From Bacteroidales bacterium (GTDB taxonomy: Bacteria; Bacteroidota; Bacteroidia; Bacteroidales; UBA932), in contig JAGAAU010000102.1 of NCBI GenBank assembly GCA_017615135.1, positions 1 through 6,227 of the forward strand: a stretch of 6,227 nt of DNA, read 5' to 3'. The translations under genes and the position numbers were made by a program. The notes below the pieces were generated by a model. That model was not told the DNA's origin. It worked only from the letters and a program-made list of their open reading frames with translations, and did no database searches. This document shows, piece after piece, positions 1-6,227 of this stretch (the stretch's first letter is position 1; each line of letters opens with the position of its first letter).

Positions 1-1110
1 ACCGCCCTCACCGTGGAACAGATCCGCCTCGTGCGCAAGTTCACGGAGAACATGACAATAATGTACGATGGCGATTCAGCCGGCATCAAGGCTGCCATCC
101 GCGGGCTGGACCTGGTGCTTTCCGAGGGTATGAACGTGCGGATAGTGCTGCTGCCGGAAGGGGACGACCCGGATTCTTTCTGCCGCAGCCACAGCACTCC
201 CGAGGTGGAACGTTACATCGAAGAGAACGCCAGCGATTTCATAACTTTCAAAACCGAACTGCTGCTTTCCGAGGCGGGGAACGACCCTCTGCGCAAGGCA
301 AACCTGATAAACGACATAGCAGACAGCATAGCACTTATCCCGGATGCCGTAAAGCGTTCTGTTTACGTAGATTCGGTTGCGCTTAAATTTGGGTTGGAAA
401 GGGAAATCATCTTCCAGCGGATAAGCCGCCGCCTGCGCGAGATGGAAGAAAAGCCCCTGTATTCCCAGCAGCGCGACTCTCAGCCGCAGCCATCTCCGAT
501 GCCTGCTTCAGAACCTGTTCCGCAGACTGCCGCCCCGCTGCCGTACCCGCTGGAGAATCCTACCCTCGCCAATGCTGAATCCGACCTGCTGTTCTTCCTT
601 GTAAACCACGGTTGCGACGTGCTGGAGTTTGAATCGGATTCGGAGTTCTATTCCGGCGACGAGACTTCCAAACCAACTGTGGCGGATTTTATCCGGGATT
701 CCCTCGAGGCAGACGGATGTGAGCTGGCAAATACGGCGTACAAGCTGCTCTACGACAGGTTTATGGCCCTTTACGACGAAGGGCTGGATCAGGATGCCAT
801 AGTGCGCGATATCCTGGACGGAGAAGACAGGGTGAGCGCCGCTATCTGTGCAGGTCTTTCTACTGAAAAATATCCCCTCACCGTAAAGGACTTCGAAAAT
901 GCCCTTACCACCACGGGCTCATGGCTGGTGAGGTTCGTGCCCCGGGCCCTGCTCTGCTATGCCGAGCGGCGGGTGCACGACAATATAGAAAAGTTGAAGC
1001 GTTCCCTTGAAGCTGCCTCGGAGCAGGAGCAGGAAGAAATGCTCAGAAGCATAGTTAAACTGCAGGGCGCGCAGCTCAGAATTAAAAAGAAATTAGGAAG
1101 AGAGAAATAA
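1..1110 (+). CDS. dnaG: DNA primase DnaG, C-terminal part (5' end outside window)
   Basis: DnaG makes the RNA primers for Okazaki fragments and for replication restart, working with the DnaB helicase at the fork. The frame is open from base 1 (codons T-A-L-T, matching the GTAxT stretch of the TOPRIM domain), so the GTG at 13 is not the start. By comparison with E. coli DnaG roughly 285-290 residues are missing: the CHC2 zinc domain, the N-terminal half of the polymerase core and the first TOPRIM motif. Visible here are the TOPRIM metal-binding YDGD (window codons 22-25, Asp 23 and Asp 25) and [11 protein letters not shown]. The rest of the core follows to about codon 150, then a Pro/Gln-rich linker (about codons 157-186), then an acidic, helical C-terminal domain where DnaG proteins bind DnaB. 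The C-terminal domain is the divergent Bacteroidota type. The stop TAA at 1108-1110 lies one base before metG, which suggests cotranscription. Confidence 0.96.
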   Translation, partial: TALTVEQIRLVRKFTENMTIMYDGDSAGIKAAIRGLDLVLSEGMNVRIVLLPEGDDPDSFCRSHSTPEVERYIEENASDFITFKTELLLSEAGNDPLRKANLINDIADSIALIPDAVKRSVYVDSVALKFGLEREIIFQRISRRLREMEEKPLYSQQRDSQPQPSPMPASEPVPQTAAPLPYPLENPTLANAESDLLFFLVNHGCDVLEFESDSEFYSGDETSKPTVADFIRDSLEADGCELANTAYKLLYDRFMALYDEGLDQDAIVRDILDGEDRVSAAICAGLSTEKYPLTVKDFENALTTTGSWLVRFVPRALLCYAERRVHDNIEKLKRSLEAASEQEQEEMLRSIVKLQGAQLRIKKKLGREK

Positions 1111-1111
1111 T
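1095..1111 (+). promoter_or_regulatory. Purine-rich translation initiation region of metG
   Basis: The last codons of dnaG form a strongly purine-rich stretch (AGGAAGAGAG at 1095-1104, then AAATAAT) just before the metG ATG at 1112. AGGA is about 13 bases from the start, too far for a classical Shine-Dalgarno site; GAGAG is at workable spacing but matches poorly. Bacteroidota rely little on Shine-Dalgarno pairing and favour A-rich, unstructured start regions, which this fits. The one-base gap also allows terminating ribosomes to reinitiate. The assignment is an inference from composition. Confidence 0.35.
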
Positions 1112-3298
1112 ATGGAAAAGAAAAGAACCCTGGTAACCTGTGCGTTGCCTTATGCTAACGGACCGGTGCACATTGGCCACCTTGCGGGAGTGTATGTGCC
1201 TGCAGACATTTATGTGCGCTATCTCCGCCTTCGGGGCAGGGATGTGCTGTTCATCTGCGGATCGGACGAACACGGCGTTCCCATCACCATCAAGGCTCGC
1301 GCGCAGGGTTGCACTCCCCAGGATATAGTGGACAAGTATCACGCAATCATCAAACAGTCCTTCAGCGATCTGGGGATTAATTTCGACATTTATTCCCGCA
1401 CTACCTCGGCGGTACACGAGAAGACTTCGTCTGATTTCTTCCGCAAACTTTACGACGACGGCCGCTTCATCACAAAGGAGAGCGAGCAGTACTACGACCC
1501 GGAGGCCCGCACATTCCTTGCAGACCGCTACATAGTTGGTACCTGCCCCCGTTGCGGCAATCCCGGCGCCTATGGCGACCAGTGCGAGAAATGCGGCTCC
1601 ACCCTCAGCCCAGAGGAGTTGATAGACCCCCATTCCCGCCTGAGCGGCGCCACTCCCATCAAGAAGAAAACCCTCCACTGGTATCTGCCTCTGGACCAAT
1701 ACGAAAAGTGGCTTTCCGAGTGGATACTGGACGGACATAAAGAGTGGAAAACCAACGTGTACGGCCAGTGCAAGAGCTGGATAGACGGCGGCCTTCAGCC
1801 CCGTGCCGTGAGTCGCGACCTGGACTGGGGAGTTCCCGTTCCGGTAGAGGGCGCTGAGGGCAAGGTCCTCTACGTGTGGTTCGACGCCCCTATAGGCTAT
1901 ATATCCAACACCCGCGAGCTGCTGCCTCAGAGCTGGGAGAAATGGTGGAAAGACGACGAAACCCGCCTCATCCACTTCATCGGCAAAGACAACATTGTTT
2001 TCCACTGCATAGTGTTCCCGTCAATGCTCAAGGCTCACGGCGGATATATTCTTCCGGAGAACGTGCCGGCCAATGAGTTCCTGAACCTGGAAGGGGAGAA
2101 GATTTCCACTTCCCGCGGATGGGCCGTCTGGGCGCACGAGTACCTGCAGGACTTCCCCGGCAAGGAAGATGTTCTGCGCTATGTGCTTACCGCAAACGCT
2201 CCCGAGACCAAGGACAACGACTTCAGCTGGAAGGACTTCCAGCAGCGCAACAATAGCGAACTGGTAGCCATTTTCGGGAACTTCGTGAACCGGGCGGTGG
2301 TGCTTACCCATAAGTACTTCGGCGGCGCCGTGCCCGCCTGCGGGCCTCTTGAAGATGCAGACCGTGAGGCTCTTGAAGCCCTTCCCGCCCTGCGAGCCTC
2401 CATGGAGTCCAATCTGGAGAACTATCGTTTCCGCGAGGCTCTGCGCGATGCCATGGGTATAGCCCGTGTGGGGAATAAATACATTTCCGACACCGAGCCC
2501 TGGAAGGTGGCCAAGACCGACATGGCCCGCACCGGTACCATACTGAACATCTCTCTGCAGATCTGCGCCAACCTAGCCCTGGCTTTCGAGCCTTTCACGC
2601 CCTTTGCTGCAGCCCGTCTGCGCGATATGCTCGGTGTGTCTATAGATGCCGGCACCGACCACCGTACAGGTGAGCAGCAGACCGTGAATACCTACACGGA
2701 CGCAGAAGGCGCTGCGCTGCATACCCGCGGTGAGGGCGCTGAAAGCTCCATCATTCCCGGTGCCGACCGGGAATCCCTGGTCCTCAGCTGGTCTCTCCTC
2801 GGCCGTTCCGACATCCTGCCCGAGGGCCATCGCGTGGGCGAGGCTCAGCTGCTGTTCGCCAAGGTTGAAGACGATGCCATTCAGGCCCAGCTGGACCGTC
2901 TGGATGCCATCCGCAAGGAGATAGAGGCTGCCCGTAAGGCGGAGGAAGCCGCCAGGGTGCCCGCCCAGAAAGCCGAGTGCAGCTTCGACGACTTTGAAAA
3001 GATGGACATACGCACTGCAACCGTACTGGAGGCCGAGCGTGTGCCTAAAACCGATAAACTCTTGAAACTCACCATAGACACAGGTATGGACAGGCGCACC
3101 ATCGTCTCCGGCATCGCGGAGTTCTACACTCCGGAGCAGATGCTGGGTAAGCAGATATGCATCCTCGCCAACCTTGCGCCCCGCACAATCAGGGGCATCG
3201 AGTCCAAGGGTATGATTCTGATGGCCCGCCAGGGCGACGGCACCATGCGCTTCATTACTCCGCAGGAGGTCCTTTCCAACGGTGCGCAGATAGGATGA
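1112..3298 (+). CDS. metG: Methionyl-tRNA synthetase, long form with C-terminal tRNA-binding domain
   Basis: This cytoplasmic class I synthetase charges tRNA-Met and initiator tRNA with methionine using ATP. The 728 residues show the HIGH motif exactly (residues 20-23, within [12 protein letters not shown]). The zinc-binding insert has a four-Cys knuckle (C145, C148, C158, C161), and the KMSKS loop appears as KISTS (330-334), a variant common in Bacteroidota MetG. N390, R394 and W464 are probable counterparts of the E. coli anticodon-reading residues N391, R395 and W461. Residues 625-728 form an EMAPII/Trbp111-like OB-fold domain ([33 protein letters not shown]), which aids tRNA binding and dimerisation. 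Bacteroides homologues have about 680 residues; the excess is one hydrophilic insert at about residues 510-556, between the anticodon-binding domain and the conserved [12 protein letters not shown] stretch. The ATG one base after the dnaG stop is well placed, because HIGH lies at the usual distance. The next gene overlaps its stop. Confidence 0.98.
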   Translation: MEKKRTLVTCALPYANGPVHIGHLAGVYVPADIYVRYLRLRGRDVLFICGSDEHGVPITIKARAQGCTPQDIVDKYHAIIKQSFSDLGINFDIYSRTTSAVHEKTSSDFFRKLYDDGRFITKESEQYYDPEARTFLADRYIVGTCPRCGNPGAYGDQCEKCGSTLSPEELIDPHSRLSGATPIKKKTLHWYLPLDQYEKWLSEWILDGHKEWKTNVYGQCKSWIDGGLQPRAVSRDLDWGVPVPVEGAEGKVLYVWFDAPIGYISNTRELLPQSWEKWWKDDETRLIHFIGKDNIVFHCIVFPSMLKAHGGYILPENVPANEFLNLEGEKISTSRGWAVWAHEYLQDFPGKEDVLRYVLTANAPETKDNDFSWKDFQQRNNSELVAIFGNFVNRAVVLTHKYFGGAVPACGPLEDADREALEALPALRASMESNLENYRFREALRDAMGIARVGNKYISDTEPWKVAKTDMARTGTILNISLQICANLALAFEPFTPFAAARLRDMLGVSIDAGTDHRTGEQQTVNTYTDAEGAALHTRGEGAESSIIPGADRESLVLSWSLLGRSDILPEGHRVGEAQLLFAKVEDDAIQAQLDRLDAIRKEIEAARKAEEAARVPAQKAECSFDDFEKMDIRTATVLEAERVPKTDKLLKLTIDTGMDRRTIVSGIAEFYTPEQMLGKQICILANLAPRTIRGIESKGMILMARQGDGTMRFITPQEVLSNGAQIG

Positions 3299-4377
3299 TA
3301 ATGAACGAACTCCTTTCAATTGCAGGCCGCTTTGCTATAGACGGCAGGGTGGTGTCCGTAGCTCCGCTGGGTAACGGCCTTATCAACGACACCCTCAAGG
3401 TGGTTACGGATTCCGGCAGGGCGTATGTGCTTCAGCGCATCAATACTAACGTTTTTCCGGATGTGGAATTGCTCCAGGGCAATATTGCGGCTGTTACCTC
3501 GCATATGCGCGCCAAGCTGGAGGCGGCGGGGGAGAGCGATCTGGACCGCAAGGTGCTTCGTTTTATAGAGGTTTCCGGCACCGGTAAAACCTGGCTGGAG
3601 CACGAGGGAAAGTTCTGGCGCATGTCTCTGTTCATTCCCGATTCCTATACCTACGAGACCGTTGACCCGAAGTATTCCAGGCTGGCCGGAGAGGCTTTCG
3701 GGCATTTCGAGGCCATGCTGGCAGATTTGCCCTGTCCCCTTGGGGAGACCATTCCGGACTTTCACAATATGGACCTGCGCGCCCGTCAACTGGCAGATGC
3801 GGTGGCCGCCGACAAGGCCGGCAGGCTGAAGGAAGCGGCGGTGCAGGAGCTCCTTTCCGGTATCGACGAATTTGCATTCGAGATGGGAAAGGCCGAGAGG
3901 CTGCATAGGGAGGGTAAACTGCCCAAACGCGTCTGCCATTGCGATACCAAGGTTAACAACATGCTCTTCGATGCAGACGGTAATGTGCTCTGCGTGATAG
4001 ACCTGGACACCGTAATGCCCTCGTACGTGTTCTCCGATTTCGGGGATTTCCTGCGCACGGCCGCGAATACTGCTGCCGAAGACGAGCCGGACCTTTCAAA
4101 AATCAGCTTCCGGATGGATATTTTCAAGGCGTTTACTGAGGGATACCTCTCATCTACCGCTTCCTTCCTGACGGATATCGAGCGCGAGAATCTGCCTTAT
4201 GCGGCCACGCTTTTCCCTTATATGCAGGCGGTGCGCTTCCTTACGGATTATATAAACGGCGATACCTATTATAAGATTCAATATCCCGGCCACAATCTGG
4301 TCCGCGCCCGCGCCCAGTGGCAGCTCTTCCTGTCTGCCCGTGCTGCGGTCCCGGCCATGACCGAGTTCATCATTTGA
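3295..4377 (+). CDS. APH/choline-kinase-fold phosphotransferase, N-acetylhexosamine kinase-like
   Basis: This is a predicted cytoplasmic small-molecule kinase of the aminoglycoside phosphotransferase superfamily. Numbered from the ATG at 3301 it shows a Gly-containing nucleotide loop ([10 protein letters not shown], 22-31), then [11 protein letters not shown], and the catalytic loop HCDTKVNN (213-220; base D215, metal ligand N220). The metal-binding VIDLDTVMP segment has D234 and D236, followed by SDFGDFLR. HxDTKxNN plus IDLDTVMP is the pattern I associate with N-acetylhexosamine 1-kinases (NahK) and their Bacteroidota relatives, so an amino sugar is a plausible substrate; this is inference. 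Nothing supports antibiotic resistance. Two starts are possible. The ATG at 3295 overlaps the metG TGA as ATGA and would favour translational coupling. The ATG at 3301 has AGG six bases upstream and gives 358 residues instead of 360. The frame runs open further upstream inside metG, but that extension is spurious. The 3' end overlaps the convergent gene by 8 bp. Confidence 0.9.
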   Translation: MIMNELLSIAGRFAIDGRVVSVAPLGNGLINDTLKVVTDSGRAYVLQRINTNVFPDVELLQGNIAAVTSHMRAKLEAAGESDLDRKVLRFIEVSGTGKTWLEHEGKFWRMSLFIPDSYTYETVDPKYSRLAGEAFGHFEAMLADLPCPLGETIPDFHNMDLRARQLADAVAADKAGRLKEAAVQELLSGIDEFAFEMGKAERLHREGKLPKRVCHCDTKVNNMLFDADGNVLCVIDLDTVMPSYVFSDFGDFLRTAANTAAEDEPDLSKISFRMDIFKAFTEGYLSSTASFLTDIERENLPYAATLFPYMQAVRFLTDYINGDTYYKIQYPGHNLVRARAQWQLFLSARAAVPAMTEFII

Positions 4378-5026
4378 AAATAGAACCGTCGAATTTCAGC
4401 CTGGTGTAGCGATACAGGACATGAGTGTCCTGGTCGTAGACTATGCGCCAGGCGACCGTACCGCGCCCTGGGTTCCTTGGAATAAATTCCAGAGTGGTGT
4501 ATTCCTCCGGCAGAGGCCATTTGTTGTGATAGCCCAGCCCGAGGTAGGCGGTCTTTTCGTGGGCGGAAGCCTCGCTTACATACTCCTGCAGCATATCTAT
4601 CCAGGCCGGCAGGTAGCTGAAACTGCGGCTCCCGAAGTCTTCCCTGGTGGCAATGGGCAGCCGGGCTACGTTCATCGGCCTTTTAAGGGCGTCTTTGTCT
4701 CCCTGCTTCCCTCCTTTGTCGAGCGATAGGTATACCAGCCCGTCTATGGAAACTATGCAGAGTATGTAATTGGAAGGGTCGGCGTGGAGGGCGTCGAAAT
4801 CGTCCGGATCGCAGATTTCGTAGGGGGAGATGTTCCAGTTGCCGTAAATTGCGTCTTTCAGGCAGAGGTCCAGCAGTTTGTTCCCGCTTGGTACCACCTT
4901 CAGGATAACCGTGCTGAAGTTTTCAAGAATGAATTTGCGGGTATAAAGCCTGGCCTGGGCCGTGCAGTCCAGCGAGAAGCCCAGGAGTGCCAGAACGGAA
5001 ACAAATACTGCTAAAAAGCGTTTCAT
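4370..5026 (-). CDS. Hypothetical secreted protein, 218 residues
   Basis: I do not recognise a named family. The N-terminus is a clear Sec signal peptide: MKR, a hydrophobic core from F4 to about L19, and an AQA cleavage site (A23-Q24-A25, cut before R26), typical of Bacteroidota exported proteins. The mature part of about 193 residues has no transmembrane segment and only C55, C72 and C90 as cysteines. It appears mixed alpha/beta: an N-terminal segment LENFSTVILKVVPSGNKLLDLCLKDA, then NWNISPYEICDPDDFDAL, then a hydrophobic strand NYILCIVSIDGLVYLSLDKGG. The C-terminal half has GLGYHNKWPLPEEY and a strand-rich VAWRIVYDQDTHVLYRYTRLKF. No catalytic motif is evident. It probably stays in the periplasm, because no lipobox or C-terminal sorting domain is seen. 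Gene reality is supported by the signal peptide, a promoter-like box just upstream, and tight fitting between neighbours. It is transcribed divergently from dnaX and converges on the kinase gene. Confidence 0.82.
   Translation of the reverse strand: MKRFLAVFVSVLALLGFSLDCTAQARLYTRKFILENFSTVILKVVPSGNKLLDLCLKDAIYGNWNISPYEICDPDDFDALHADPSNYILCIVSIDGLVYLSLDKGGKQGDKDALKRPMNVARLPIATREDFGSRSFSYLPAWIDMLQEYVSEASAHEKTAYLGLGYHNKWPLPEEYTTLEFIPRNPGRGTVAWRIVYDQDTHVLYRYTRLKFDGSIFK
4415..4432. other. Perfect 7-bp inverted repeat at the convergent gene ends
   Basis: CAGGACA (4415-4421) and TGTCCTG (4426-4432) are perfect complements around a 4-base loop TGAG. The hairpin lies 37 bp past the kinase stop, inside the last codons of the minus-strand secreted-protein gene (residues around YDQDTHVLY). 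It is the best stem-loop I see where plus-strand transcription should end. No T-run follows on either strand, so it is not a canonical intrinsic terminator. It may only slow polymerase, protect the kinase mRNA 3' end, or be a chance result of coding sequence. Confidence 0.35.
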
Positions 5027-5031
5027 TACTG

Positions 5032-5039
5032 CAAAAGTA
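5032..5039 (-). promoter_or_regulatory. Bacteroidota -7 promoter box for the secreted-protein gene
   Basis: Read on the minus strand the sequence is TACTTTTG, an exact match to the Bacteroidota sigma-ABfr -7 consensus TAnnTTTG. It ends five bases before the minus-strand ATG (5026), so transcription would start at or next to the start codon, giving a leaderless or nearly leaderless mRNA. I see no good TTG (-33) element about 20 bases upstream; the T-tract (complement of the A8 run at 5041-5048) sits in between. It lies in the only real intergenic gap of the window, which raises its weight. Confidence 0.5.
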
Positions 5040-5051
5040 GAAAAAAAACAC

Positions 5052-5059
5052 TATTTTTG
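5052..5059 (+). promoter_or_regulatory. Bacteroidota -7 promoter box for dnaX
   Basis: TATTTTTG matches the Bacteroidota -7 consensus TAnnTTTG exactly and ends seven bases before the dnaX ATG at 5067. The predicted transcript would carry at most a few bases of leader. A degenerate -33 candidate CTG (TTG in the consensus) lies at 5029-5031, with a 20-base spacer, which is the usual distance. No Shine-Dalgarno sequence precedes dnaX, in line with a leaderless or A/T-rich initiation mode. Confidence 0.55.
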
Positions 5060-5066
5060 TCTTGTT

Positions 5067-6227
5067 ATGTCTGAGTATATCGTATCTGCCCGCAAGTACC
5101 GTCCGGATTCTTTCGAATCTCTTATCGGACAGGACAATATAGCGCGCACCCTCAAAAATTCCATCCTGCGCGGACAACTCGCCCATGCCTATCTTTTCTG
5201 TGGCCCGAGGGGAGTTGGCAAGACCAGCGCCGCGCGCATATTCGCTAAAACCATAAACTGTGCCAATCCTGGGCCGGACATGGAACCCTGCGGAGAATGC
5301 GAATCCTGCCGCTCGTTCAGCGAAGGGCGTTCCTACTGCATACACGAGCTGGATGCAGCGTCCAACAACGGTGTAGAAGACATAAAAGAACTGATGGAGC
5401 AGGTACAGGTTCCGCCTCAGGTGGGCCGATACAGCGTGTATATCATAGACGAGGTACACATGCTGAGCCAGGCGGCCTTCAATGCCTTTCTGAAAACCCT
5501 GGAAGAGCCGCCCGCACATGCGATTTTCATCCTTGCCACCACCGAAAAGCACAAAATCATACCCACTATCCTCAGCCGTTGCCAGACCTACGACTTCAAC
5601 CGTATAAGCATTCCCGACATAGTGAGGAACCTTTCCGCCATTGCGGAGAAGGAGGGGGTGAAGATAGACGACCGTGCCCTGCACGTAATAGCCCGGAAGG
5701 CAGACGGTGCGATGCGCGATGCGCTTACCATCTTCGACCAGACCGTAGCTTTCTGCGGTACGGACATACGTTACGAGGAGGTGATACGCAATCTGAACGT
5801 GCTGGACTACGAATATGGATTCTCCCTTGTGGACGCTTTCCTTGCGGGAGATTACGCCAGCGCGCTTTTGAAGTTCGACGAGATACTTTCCAAGGGGTTC
5901 AACGCCCTGCATTTCATAGACGCAATCGGGGATCATCTGCGCAATCTGCTGGTGAGTCGTACCGGAGGGCTTGATTCCCTTCTGGACCTTCCGGAGTCTC
6001 TTAAGCAGAGCTTTGCGGAGCAGGCTTCCCGATGCAGCGTGAAGTTCCTCTACGATGGCCTGGGGATAATAAGCCAGTGCCAGGCTGGTTACAAGGCCAG
6101 CTCCAACCAGCGGCTGCACATAGAGTACGCTCTGCTGCGGCTTTCCTTCCTGGAGAAGGGCGCGCCGGCTGAGATTGCCGGTCGTGCCGGCAATGACGCC
6201 AAGGCCCCTGCCGCAGCTGCCCCAACC
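5067..6227 (+). CDS. dnaX: DNA polymerase III gamma/tau subunit (clamp loader ATPase), 3' end outside window
   Basis: DnaX is the ATPase of the clamp loader, which opens and loads the beta clamp; its tau form also links polymerase and helicase. The frame is open without stop from the ATG at 5067 through the last base (387 codons). The start MSEYIVSARKYRP is the usual DnaX N-terminus and nothing upstream extends it. Visible motifs are Walker A GPRGVGKTS (46-54), the zinc module C65/C75/C78/C81, the DnaX signature ELDAASNNGV (94-103), Walker B VYIIDEVHM (124-132), sensor 1 around ATTEKHK (157-163), and the SRC box S170-R171-C172 carrying the arginine finger. The AAA+ lid follows (ADGAMRDAL), then helical collar domain III to about residue 368, and an Ala/Pro-rich linker begins at the window end. 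The tau-specific part and any programmed frameshift site for a gamma form lie outside. It is divergent from the secreted-protein gene. Confidence 0.97.
   Translation, partial: MSEYIVSARKYRPDSFESLIGQDNIARTLKNSILRGQLAHAYLFCGPRGVGKTSAARIFAKTINCANPGPDMEPCGECESCRSFSEGRSYCIHELDAASNNGVEDIKELMEQVQVPPQVGRYSVYIIDEVHMLSQAAFNAFLKTLEEPPAHAIFILATTEKHKIIPTILSRCQTYDFNRISIPDIVRNLSAIAEKEGVKIDDRALHVIARKADGAMRDALTIFDQTVAFCGTDIRYEEVIRNLNVLDYEYGFSLVDAFLAGDYASALLKFDEILSKGFNALHFIDAIGDHLRNLLVSRTGGLDSLLDLPESLKQSFAEQASRCSVKFLYDGLGIISQCQAGYKASSNQRLHIEYALLRLSFLEKGAPAEIAGRAGNDAKAPAAAAPT

Noticed and set aside
384..391. TAAATTTG, a match to the TAnnTTTG promoter box inside dnaG
   Set aside because: There is no TTG at the correct upstream distance and no gene start nearby; a chance match within coding sequence is likely.
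1082..2005. 307-codon open frame on the minus strand opposite metG
   Set aside because: It is antisense to the MetG HIGH and zinc-binding regions, with a low-complexity Ala/Val/Gly-rich translation and no motifs.
3264..3270. AGGAGGT, a perfect Shine-Dalgarno match upstream of the kinase
   Set aside because: It lies 24 or more bases from either start codon, too far for initiation, and encodes conserved MetG C-terminal codons (PQEV).
3157..3294. Upstream extension of the kinase frame
   Set aside because: These codons lie inside the conserved MetG C-terminal domain in another frame and translate to non-conserved, His/Pro/Gly-rich sequence. The ATGs at 3295 or 3301 fit the family N-terminus.
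2573..3319. 248-codon open frame on the minus strand opposite the metG 3' end
   Set aside because: It is a shadow of the conserved MetG tRNA-binding domain with no recognisable protein features.
3295..4377. Aminoglycoside resistance gene
   Set aside because: The fold is shared with aminoglycoside phosphotransferases, but the motifs match the sugar-kinase-like branch, and there is no mobile or resistance context.
4964..4975. Possible lipobox (SLDC) in the secreted protein
   Set aside because: Asp precedes the Cys, which is not accepted by signal peptidase II consensus, and a standard AQA signal peptidase I site follows directly.
4923..6119. 398-codon open frame on the minus strand opposite dnaX
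   Set aside because: It lies antisense to well-supported DnaX motifs and also overlaps the start of the secreted-protein gene. Its translation shows no domain pattern; it is open because the dnaX codon choices rarely create stops on the other strand.

Overview
The window looks like ordinary chromosomal DNA from a GC-rich member of the Bacteroidales (Bacteroidota), perhaps related to Alistipes/Rikenellaceae. This rests on Bacteroidota-type protein sequences (the MetG signature KISTS followed by RGWAVW, the DnaX start MSEYIVSARKYRP, an 'AQA'-type signal peptide) and on matches to the Bacteroidota -7 promoter box TAnnTTTG in the only real intergenic gap. ATA is used heavily for isoleucine although the genes are otherwise GC-rich. 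The family-level placement is a guess.

Layout from left to right. Positions 1-1110 hold the C-terminal part of DNA primase (dnaG), cut by the window start. One base later metG begins (1112-3298), a complete methionyl-tRNA synthetase with an unusual insert of about 45 residues. A kinase of the aminoglycoside phosphotransferase/N-acetylhexosamine kinase-like fold (3295-4377) overlaps the metG stop by an ATGA. These three plus-strand genes are packed like one operon. A minus-strand gene for a small secreted protein of unknown function (4370-5026) converges on the kinase and overlaps its end by 8 bp. A 40-bp AT-rich divergent gap (5027-5066) separates it from dnaX (5067 to the window end), which encodes the clamp-loader gamma/tau subunit and is cut by the window end.

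The genes are mainly housekeeping: primase and clamp loader serve the replisome and MetG serves translation. The kinase probably acts in sugar (amino sugar) metabolism, and the secreted protein has an unknown envelope or periplasmic role. I see no tRNA, rRNA, CRISPR array, insertion sequence, phage gene or long repeat. I found no convincing new biological system. The points most worth a second look are the MetG insert, the face-to-back core promoters that leave almost no 5' leader, the unassigned kinase, and the unknown secreted protein.
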